Position numbers and translations under genes: made by a program
In this document: positions 26,690 through 32,460 of the stretch, one piece after another
Position numbering within the stretch: the stretch's first letter is position 1
Layout: each line of letters begins with the position of its first letter
Notes under the pieces: model-generated
Seen by the model: the letters and a program-made list of their open reading frames with translations, nothing else
Database searches by the model: none
What the model was told of the DNA's origin: nothing
NCBI GenBank assembly: GCA_007131745.1
Contig: SLPX01000294.1
Span: 1-32,460 of the forward strand
Length of the DNA: 32,460 nt
Direction: 5' to 3'
DNA from: Myxococcales bacterium
Lineage (GTDB): Bacteria; Myxococcota; Polyangia; HGW-17; SLPX01

Positions 26690-26702
26690 GTTTCGGCAGG
26701 AT

Positions 26703-28586
26703 TCATGATTCTCCGGCGAGCTTTTGCAGGGACCTGAGATCCATCCACGTTCCGCCGTCTCTGATTCCGCTCACCCGGGGGGAAACCAAGAGAGGATAGA
26801 CCGGAGGGTGCAAGGGAAGCACGACAGCCATTTGCCAAATCCGCTCCAGGATTTCCGATGTCAAACCGACCCTTTTCTCCCTGTCGGGTTCAAGTGCCCA
26901 TTTTTCGAGCAAACCATCCAGAACACTGTCTTCCACTGTTCCGAATCCGGTGATATGGCTCCGTCTTGAAGAGTGAAAACCATCGTACAGATCGGTCCAA
27001 GGGGATAAATGGCCGATCTGTAAAGCAGTAACCGCTTTTTCACCCGAGACATTCGCCCAGCTCAAGGCCTGGGCCGCGGACGAATATCTTCCGGGAACTC
27101 TTTTCCCGGTGAGCCCTGAAATAAACGAAACATTCGGAATCGTCTCCACATCCACTAAAAACCCATGTTTTTTCAATTGGGACGCTGTTTTTTCAAAAAT
27201 TTCTTTGAACAGAACCGCTTCCTCGGGAAGAACCATTTTCAGCCTCAACGGGGCCCCATCGCGTTTCAGAATCCCCTTTTTCCCGCGCTTCCAACCTGAT
27301 TTTTCCAGCAAATTCAACGCATCTTCAGACTTGCCGGAATAATGGACACCCCCGAAAATAGATTGCTGAAAACTGTCGTGTGATACCGGATGATTAAGCA
27401 AGGCTGATGGTGATTCCCCGCCGAAGGGCACACGCTCAAGCAGATCCCTCCGATCAATTAACATCCAAAGCGCTCTTCGTAGAAAACGGTCCCTGGTACC
27501 TCTCATTATCATGAAAGATACGCCATGTGGACGAACCCCCTTTACGCTGAACATGCCACCACCTTTCCGATCCGCTGAAATCCTCTTCCTGAAATACTCA
27601 AGCTCCTTACCATCTAGATCCGCAACCACGTCCAGTGACCCGTTTTTCATTTTTTCCCAAACGATTTCCTTTCCGGTCAAAAAGTGAAATTCCACCCGCC
27701 TGGATTGAGGGCTTTCACCCCAATAAGTATCATTGCGCAGAAAAATCAATTTTTCCCCCGGCCACCACTGCAGCAACCTGAAAGGTCCGGTGCCCACCAT
27801 GGTTTTTCCTTCAGCTCGACAAGCCGGGGAATCCAGGACAAGAGAACAAAACCTTGGTTTCAAATCGTCAACTTTTTCATCGGAAGCATCGCACTGTTCT
27901 TCAAACCCACACTCCTCGAACAGGTGCGCCGGAAGAATCGGAACCTGAGCCAACCTTTCAAGAAACGGCCCATATGGAATGTTCAACCTGATCTCCAAAG
28001 CGTCCCGGCCCAAAACAACAACATCGGCGACCGGCAACCGCCCTGTTTGCAGGTCAACCAGCATGCGGCCCGCCGCCTTTTCGATGTCGGCCGGCACAGC
28101 CGCTCCGTTGGTGACAAGCCCCATGGTAAAACGCACATCTTCGGGGCTCAGGCGTCTGCCGTCATGCCAATAAACATCAGGTCTCAGCCTGAAACGATAG
28201 GTCATTTTCCTACCGTCTTTTTCCATGGCACTCCATGACTCTGCCAAAACCCCGGTCAATCTCCCGGTGGATCTCTCGATCTTCACCAAAGGCTCCAAAA
28301 CCCAGGGAAACGCAATGCGCCACACATCAAAAACCTGCTCATCGAGTGGATTCAAAGTCGGCAATTCACGGGAAAGCCTTATTCTTAAAACACCATCGGA
28401 ATCCTGGGTTGCCACACCGGGCGGGCCGGCGCTCAAAGAAGCTGTTTCCCGGACTTTGCAAGCCCCTGCATACACAGCGAAAAAACACCAGCATAGTGCA
28501 CCAATCGTAAAGCCAGGGCGGAAAAAAAACATTTTTACCCGGCAATGGAAAAACCTTGTAGTTGTAAATCCTCTTTTGATTTTCAT
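26703..28586 (-). CDS. Oligopeptide/nickel-type ABC transporter solute-binding lipoprotein (SBP family 5)
   Basis: A 627-aa extracytoplasmic binding protein. A long n-region leads to a hydrophobic helix and the lipobox YAGAC (C43). An internal ATG at 28532 would shorten the n-region by 18 residues; neither start has a clear ribosome site. SBP_bac_5 features are LRIRLSRELPTLNPLDEQVFD, YRFRLRPDVYWHDGRRLSPEDVRFTMGLV, VGTGPFRLLQWWPGEKLIFLRNDTYWG and FPWVLEPLV. A short Cys pair (ECGFEEQC) near 225 is unusual. No permease or ATPase subunit is in the window, so it either uses a distant transporter or has a signalling role. The following lhgO is 13 bp away and probably co-transcribed. Confidence 0.9.
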   Translation of the reverse strand: MKIKRGFTTTRFFHCRVKMFFFRPGFTIGALCWCFFAVYAGACKVRETASLSAGPPGVATQDSDGVLRIRLSRELPTLNPLDEQVFDVWRIAFPWVLEPLVKIERSTGRLTGVLAESWSAMEKDGRKMTYRFRLRPDVYWHDGRRLSPEDVRFTMGLVTNGAAVPADIEKAAGRMLVDLQTGRLPVADVVVLGRDALEIRLNIPYGPFLERLAQVPILPAHLFEECGFEEQCDASDEKVDDLKPRFCSLVLDSPACRAEGKTMVGTGPFRLLQWWPGEKLIFLRNDTYWGESPQSRRVEFHFLTGKEIVWEKMKNGSLDVVADLDGKELEYFRKRISADRKGGGMFSVKGVRPHGVSFMIMRGTRDRFLRRALWMLIDRRDLLERVPFGGESPSALLNHPVSHDSFQQSIFGGVHYSGKSEDALNLLEKSGWKRGKKGILKRDGAPLRLKMVLPEEAVLFKEIFEKTASQLKKHGFLVDVETIPNVSFISGLTGKRVPGRYSSAAQALSWANVSGEKAVTALQIGHLSPWTDLYDGFHSSRRSHITGFGTVEDSVLDGLLEKWALEPDREKRVGLTSEILERIWQMAVVLPLHPPVYPLLVSPRVSGIRDGGTWMDLRSLQKLAGES

Positions 28587-28705
28587 GACTACGGATTAAG
28601 CCACACCGCCGGGCGGTTGGCAAGATAGCCGGCTAACTTAACTCCACTCAGACAAAAGAAAACGTTTTTCATCCATTCAACTGCTTCGAAGAGCATGCCT
28701 CGAAT

Positions 28706-29056
28706 TCAAAAAGCATCCTTGAGACATTCTGCATACTTCCTGCAGTCCCGCTCTTTGAAGCAGCGCCTGAACTTTTCCAATTTATCTTTGCCGTCCTCTT
28801 CTCTCTCGCTCTCCAGGCACATCCTTCGGAACAACGCGCCCGACATATTGCGCCTGAACTCCTCGGTGAGTTCCTTCTTTATTTTTTTATCCATGGTTTC
28901 CGCCCCTTCAATCATGACATCCACTATCTCATCCATGCATTCCAGGTTTTTCTTAGACATGTTTTCACATGTAAACCTGTCAGGACATCCCGCCGACCCG
29001 GCTGCAACCACGAAGGCTGCTGTCAACAAGACAGGGCAAGCACGTTTTGTGCTCAT
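28706..29056 (-). CDS. Small Cys-rich lipoprotein, paralogue of 29208-29558
   Basis: The product has 116 aa from the ATG at 29056, set by AAGGAG eight bases upstream; an in-frame start at 29080 lacks a ribosome site. The signal ends in the lipobox SAGC. The mature part is helical and charged, with six cysteines after the lipid Cys: C-x8-C in FTCENMSKKNLECMDEI, one in RRMCLE, and C-x5-C-x5-C in RRCFKERDCRKYAECLK. Function is unknown. It shares length, cysteine spacing and motifs with the neighbour upstream, so the pair came from a local duplication. The SBP gene lies 119 bp downstream on the same strand. The interval contains only an ACCG/CGGT hairpin near 28603. Confidence 0.85.
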   Translation of the reverse strand: MSTKRACPVLLTAAFVVAAGSAGCPDRFTCENMSKKNLECMDEIVDVMIEGAETMDKKIKKELTEEFRRNMSGALFRRMCLESEREEDGKDKLEKFRRCFKERDCRKYAECLKDAF

Positions 29057-29136
29057 CAATTCATCTCCTTGATCACGCAAATCTCATTCCGTTTTAACTA
29101 CAACCTCCTAAATTTCAGAACAATTTGCAACATCAC

Positions 29137-29167
29137 AAAAAAACCGGTCCTGACACCAGGACCGGTT
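29137..29167 (-). terminator. Rho-independent terminator after the 29208-29558 gene
   Basis: A perfect 10-bp stem AACCGGTCCT (29142-29151) with AGGACCGGTT (29158-29167), a six-base loop, and on the minus strand a run of T at 29141-29137. It lies 41 bp beyond the stop of the upstream small lipoprotein gene and before its paralogue, so the two are transcribed separately. Confidence 0.9.
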
Positions 29168-29207
29168 CATTTGCACAAAACCAAGGCGACAAAGCAATCT
29201 ACAAGAT

Positions 29208-29558
29208 TTACTTACCGCCCTTCATGGAATCCTTCAGACACTTTGCATACTCTTTGCAATCCGATTTTTTGAAGCACTCCTTGATTTTTTCGTTGTCGCC
29301 CTTCTTGTCATCTTTCTTCATGTTCTCTTCGCACATCTTGATAAACGCATCACCCGCCAAGTTCTTCTTGAACGCTTCGGCCATCTCTTTCTTCATTTCT
29401 TCGGGCATTTCTCCGGCGCCTTCCAGCATAACCTCCATGATTTCATCCATGCACTTTTCGTTCTTTTTTGACATGTTCTCGCAAGTAAACTTGCTGCCAC
29501 AGCCCACAACTCCCAACATCGCCGCTACAAAACCAATCGTTACAGCTTTCTTCCACAT
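29208..29558 (-). CDS. Small Cys-rich lipoprotein
   Basis: The product has 116 aa; GAGGAGG lies seven bases before the ATG, a very strong ribosome site, so expression may be high. The lipobox is VVGC (C20). The mature protein is Lys/Glu/Met-rich and helical, with the same six-cysteine framework as its neighbour: FTCENMSKKNEKCMDEI, KMCEEN, and KECFKKSDCKEYAKCLKD. The Lys/Glu-rich middle and the paired cysteines suggest a disulfide-locked helical hairpin, perhaps a metal-binding or periplasmic scaffold protein; this is inference. It has its own strong terminator at 29137-29167. Confidence 0.85.
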   Translation of the reverse strand: MWKKAVTIGFVAAMLGVVGCGSKFTCENMSKKNEKCMDEIMEVMLEGAGEMPEEMKKEMAEAFKKNLAGDAFIKMCEENMKKDDKKGDNEKIKECFKKSDCKEYAKCLKDSMKGGK

Positions 29559-29707
29559 AACATTGCCTCCTCTTCGTTTCGTAATTTTCCAGCAACCATC
29601 TGCCGGATCGTAGTTAAAAGAAGAATATATAAATACGTCCGGACTCCTTTTCTAATCCAGGAAACCTTATACCGCTAAAGTCTCCGAATCTTCCCTTTCA
29701 CCGGCAA

Positions 29708-29736
29708 ATTCTGAGCCTGACTCAGAGAAGAGTCAA
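29708..29736 (-). promoter_or_regulatory. Candidate promoter for the small Cys-rich lipoprotein gene
   Basis: On the minus strand TTGACT (29736-29731), 17 bases, then CAGAAT (29713-29708). A 6-bp inverted repeat TCTGAG/CTCAGA overlaps the spacer and -10 region and could bind a repressor. The start would leave a leader of about 140 bases before 29558, long but otherwise empty. Confidence 0.3.
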
Positions 29737-29836
29737 CAAAGATCTACAGACATATGCCGATAATGGACCAAATCCCAAACTCCCCTTAAATATCAGACCT
29801 TTACATACCCGAAAACAATCGAGCTGGTAAATACAA

Positions 29837-30976
29837 TCAAGTACTTCCAGACCCGAACATCCCACGGCTCAACATCTGTTTCCAGTCTTCCAAAATCGGA
29901 AATGTTTCTTCTTCAACGGCCTCCCTGATCTCCGGTGTCACGTATCTTATCCTATCCCTCAAATCACCCTCTTGCACGTCGCTCAGACCGGTCATCATTC
30001 CTCCTATGAGCCCGGCAAAAGAATCTTGAAGCGGCTTACGGGAAATTACCGACCATCCGAGCGTCCACGCCTTGACAGTGGCTTCAACATTGTACCCGCC
30101 TCCACCCACCACGATCCACGGCAACTCCAATTCATCCAGCATTTCGAGTGAATCAGCCACAGCGTTGTTGGTCATGCACAGGTTTGTAAGGGGATCCACT
30201 GCAAGAATATCCGCGCCCACCTCAGTTATCAAAACATCCGGACGATATTGAACCAGCGCGGGAACAACCACCTCCCGAACTGCTTGTAGAAAGATCTCGT
30301 CGTAGGCTCGCTCCGGCAGCGGTATATTGATGTTGTAACCTTCTCCCGGACCTTTTCCACGCTCTTCCGCCCATCCACCCCAGGGAAACAGTGTCTTTCC
30401 GGATTCGTGTATGGATACCGTCAACACTCCCGGATCCTCGTAAAAGGCAACCTGAGTGCCGTCACCGTGATGTCCATCGAGATCCACTACAGCGACCCTC
30501 AACCCCCTCAGCTTGAGTTCCATCACCGCCAGCACTACATCGTTAATATAGCAAAAACCACCCGCCAGTCGACGATGTGCATGATGAAGTCCACCTGCCG
30601 GATGAAAGGCCCTTTGAAAACCGCCCCCCCCTACAAGACGGGCTGCCTCCAGGCTTCCGCCTGCCACGAGCAGAGAATAATCCCACATTCCCCGAAAAAC
30701 CGGGCATTCCGGTTGACCCAGTCCGTACTCAAGCCACAAGGGCGATACATCCCCTTCTTCCGCGTTTCTCAGCATATCCAAGTAATCATCATCATGAAAA
30801 CGCGCTACATCATCCCTGGAAGCCGGATATGGTGTTATGTGCTCTGTATTCGGGCCGAAAAGCTCCCTTTCACGACACATGTCAAGCGTCATGGACGAAC
30901 GAGCCGCCACAAAAGGATGATCCGAACCATATGAGTATTTACTCACCTCGTCATTATGAATAAAAGCGATCTTCAT
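29837..30976 (-). CDS. acuC: AcuC-type class I histone deacetylase-like protein
   Basis: A 379-aa zinc-dependent deacetylase of the AcuC/class I HDAC family, which in bacteria removes acetyl groups from lysines such as that of acetyl-CoA synthetase. Catalytic features, numbered from the ATG at 30976, are: the tandem His in GGLHHAHR (H131-H132), zinc ligands in DLDGHHGDG (D167, H169), the third ligand in EVGADIL (D256), and the loop GGGGYN with the catalytic Tyr. The start is set by GGAG six bases upstream; the upstream ATG at 30988 overlaps this site. It is divergent from the polyprenyl synthase gene, with about 147 bp between them. No acetyl-CoA synthetase gene lies in the window. Confidence 0.92.
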   Translation of the reverse strand: MKIAFIHNDEVSKYSYGSDHPFVAARSSMTLDMCRERELFGPNTEHITPYPASRDDVARFHDDDYLDMLRNAEEGDVSPLWLEYGLGQPECPVFRGMWDYSLLVAGGSLEAARLVGGGGFQRAFHPAGGLHHAHRRLAGGFCYINDVVLAVMELKLRGLRVAVVDLDGHHGDGTQVAFYEDPGVLTVSIHESGKTLFPWGGWAEERGKGPGEGYNINIPLPERAYDEIFLQAVREVVVPALVQYRPDVLITEVGADILAVDPLTNLCMTNNAVADSLEMLDELELPWIVVGGGGYNVEATVKAWTLGWSVISRKPLQDSFAGLIGGMMTGLSDVQEGDLRDRIRYVTPEIREAVEEETFPILEDWKQMLSRGMFGSGST

Positions 30977-31123
30977 GAAAAACTCCATTCATATTGTCGA
31001 GTCTCATCTCAACTCGGGAGAGACTCCGTTAAGGCCCGCAGATGGTACGCTGATATCGTACGCTTGTCCACGCCCCCCTTTTTTCTTGCCATTCATGCTC
31101 CCTACCACCTAACATCCCCGCAA

Positions 31124-32167
31124 ATGCTTGAAACGAGCTTTACATCCGGTCCGGAAAACCGACTGCCCGGCATGGAACTTGTAGCTTCCGAGATTCAGGC
31201 CGTGGAAACGGAACTGAAAAGAACCATCAGGGAACTCGACTCCATAGACCCCATCCCGCAACTGCTGGATCACCTCATCGGAGCAGGCGGTAAAAGGCTC
31301 CGTCCCCTTCTTGCTCTCCTGGGCGGAAAATCAGCAAAAATCCCCGCCCAAAAATCCGTTCGGATCGCGTGCGCCGCAGAATGGATCCATTCGGCCAGCC
31401 TGCTCCACGACGACATAGTGGACGACTCTAAACTCCGAAGAAACCGGCCGGCAGTACACACAGTGTGGGGAAATAAATATGCAGTCCTGGGTGGAGATTA
31501 CTGCCTCTCGATGGCACTAGACCAGATCGAAAAAACCGGTGAAACAAAGGCTTTTTCCAGCCTGAACAAGACAGTGCGCATGATGGTCGAGGCAGAAATC
31601 CTTCAACTGAAAAACCGAAACGCGTTAAACTTTGCCATAGACGATTATTACCGTATCATCGAAGGAAAAACAGCTGCTCTCATGGCATGGTGCGCTTCTT
31701 GTGGAGGCATCGGAGATCCATCCGCTACCACGGCGCTTCTGGGTTTCGGCAAACACCTGGGTCTTGCCTTTCAAATAGCCGACGATGTTTTTGATCTAAG
31801 AAAAGACAGGGTCCCGGCAGGAAAATCGGTCGGGCAAGATCTGAAAGAAGGCAATCTTACACTCCCTGTGTTATTGGCAGCAAAACAGGATCCTCGACTT
31901 CAAGCTCTCATACATTGTTTTCTGGAAATGGAAACAAATCCTTCACGGATAAAGGCACAGGATGAAGATGCATGCTCCACGAATCGCCCGCTTCTCCAGG
32001 AAGAAATCACCGCGATCGTCAGAGAGTCAAGTGCATTGCAGCAGTCCATGAAAGAGGCCGAAACCCACGCACGCAAAGCCGCAAAACACCTGGACGATCT
32101 GGACGCCGGCCCGGTTAGATCCGCACTGGCCCAAATGGCCTATTTTGCATTCCGGCGAAGCTACTGA
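31124..32167 (+). CDS. Trans-polyprenyl diphosphate synthase
   Basis: A 347-aa cytosolic prenyltransferase that chains isopentenyl diphosphate units for quinone side chains or other isoprenoids. The family hallmarks are complete: GGKRLRP at the substrate site, the first aspartate-rich motif DDIVD (D96-D100), RNRPAVHTVWGN, GDYCLSMAL, EGKTAALMAWCA, and the second motif DDVFD (D220-D224) in FQIADDVFDLRKD. The product length is not predictable with certainty, but an octaprenyl/solanesyl-type enzyme is likely. No start has a good Shine-Dalgarno; ATG 31124 gives a normal N-terminus, with ATG 31172 as alternative. An open frame continues upstream to 30956 but is unlike the family. Its stop overlaps the convergent Cys-rich gene by 7 bp. 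Confidence 0.92.
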   Translation: MLETSFTSGPENRLPGMELVASEIQAVETELKRTIRELDSIDPIPQLLDHLIGAGGKRLRPLLALLGGKSAKIPAQKSVRIACAAEWIHSASLLHDDIVDDSKLRRNRPAVHTVWGNKYAVLGGDYCLSMALDQIEKTGETKAFSSLNKTVRMMVEAEILQLKNRNALNFAIDDYYRIIEGKTAALMAWCASCGGIGDPSATTALLGFGKHLGLAFQIADDVFDLRKDRVPAGKSVGQDLKEGNLTLPVLLAAKQDPRLQALIHCFLEMETNPSRIKAQDEDACSTNRPLLQEEITAIVRESSALQQSMKEAETHARKAAKHLDDLDAGPVRSALAQMAYFAFRRSY

Positions 32168-32460
32168 CCATCAATTCCGCAATACATACGCCCATATCGA
32201 GCCAGGCCGATTAACAATAAGATAATAAACAAAACGGGCGGTTTCGAACCGGGACCGTGTCCGGTTCGGCATCCGCAGCCGCTTCCCCCATCGTCTTCCG
32301 CAGAAACGCAACGATTCGCCTTGCAGATTTCCCCGCCTCCGCAATCGGTATTTGCAACACAGAAAACCACGCAACGCCCCTCTTCGCACACCTCGCCGCC
32401 GCTGCAATCCGATGAAAGGGTGCATACCGGGACACAGACACTGTTATCGCAGATCTCTCC
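32161..32460 (-). CDS. C-terminal part of a Cys-rich surface protein with a MYXO-CTERM-like tail (partial)
   Basis: The frame is open to the right window edge, so only the last 99 residues are seen. Three tandem Cys repeats of about 20 residues are visible (GEICDNSVC, DCSGGEVCEEGRCV, DCGGGEICKANRCV). Then a Gly/Asp linker with GCGC leads to a hydrophobic helix (PVLFIILLLIGLA) and an Arg-containing end (RYGRM). This is the arrangement of MYXO-CTERM sorting tails, which a rhombosortase/myxosortase-type protease cleaves near the Cys. The tail after the helix (YCGIDGQ) is longer than usual. It supports a myxobacterial-type host. Its last 7 bp overlap the convergent prenyl synthase gene. Confidence 0.8.
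   Translation of the reverse strand, partial: GEICDNSVCVPVCTLSSDCSGGEVCEEGRCVVFCVANTDCGGGEICKANRCVSAEDDGGSGCGCRTGHGPGSKPPVLFIILLLIGLARYGRMYCGIDGQ

Noticed and set aside
30956..31123. N-terminal extension of the prenyl synthase
   Set aside because: The frame is open but overlaps the acuC start region, lacks a ribosome site and is unlike any prenyl synthase N-terminus.

Overview
The window looks like chromosomal DNA from an uncultured deltaproteobacterial-type lineage, most likely Myxococcota or Bradymonadota-like. The grounds are an unusual density of long cysteine-rich lipoproteins, including DUF4215-type 'CGDGxxxxGEECDDG' repeats. A partial gene at the right edge also ends in a MYXO-CTERM-like tail of Cys, membrane helix and basic residues. 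A very large 2-hydroxyacyl-CoA dehydratase activase-type protein with oxygen-sensitive iron-sulfur motifs suggests an anaerobic or facultative life. The assignment is an inference; no rRNA or tRNA gene is present. I see no phage, IS element, CRISPR array or conjugation gene.

Layout. 1-3.5 kb: a DsbD-like thiol-disulfide transporter faces a two-gene rpoN-hpf operon (sigma-54 and long hibernation factor). 3.5-9.3 kb: surface lipoproteins. These are an unknown lipoprotein, a CAP/SCP-domain lipoprotein, an unrecognised Cys-motif lipoprotein flanked by an almost perfect 34-bp direct repeat, and a second, divergent CAP-like lipoprotein. 9.4-11.2 kb: an SDR oxidoreductase faces a TauE/SafE exporter. 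11.2-12.9 kb: a DUF4215/DUF5648-type lipoprotein, then a 64-aa degenerate relative of the large Cys-rich protein at 16.9-18.9 kb. 13.2-14.3 kb: an ArsR-type regulator and a CcdA-type transporter in one operon. 14.4-18.9 kb: a lipoprotein fusing Cys-rich repeats, a calcineurin-like phosphoesterase and GLUG-type repeats faces a 665-aa lipoprotein with four 120-bp tandem repeats.

19.2-28.6 kb is metabolic: the 1522-aa double activase, then an NCS2/AzgA-like permease on the same strand. Facing them are an L-2-hydroxyglutarate oxidase-type flavoprotein and an orphan oligopeptide-type solute-binding lipoprotein. 28.7-29.6 kb: two paralogous 116-aa Cys-rich lipoproteins separated by a strong terminator. 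29.8-32.2 kb: an AcuC-type deacetylase is divergent from a trans-polyprenyl diphosphate synthase. The window ends in the C-terminus of a Cys-rich, MYXO-CTERM-like protein.

Two themes stand out. One is envelope thiol chemistry: DsbD-like, ArsR-CcdA, and many secreted proteins rich in cysteine. The other is a putative 2-hydroxyacid/acyl-CoA module (activase, permease, LhgO). No complete, clearly new multi-gene system is proven here. The best leads are the repeat-flanked lipoprotein gene, the phosphoesterase-GLUG fusion, the tandem small Cys-rich lipoproteins, and the activase-permease pair lacking a dehydratase.
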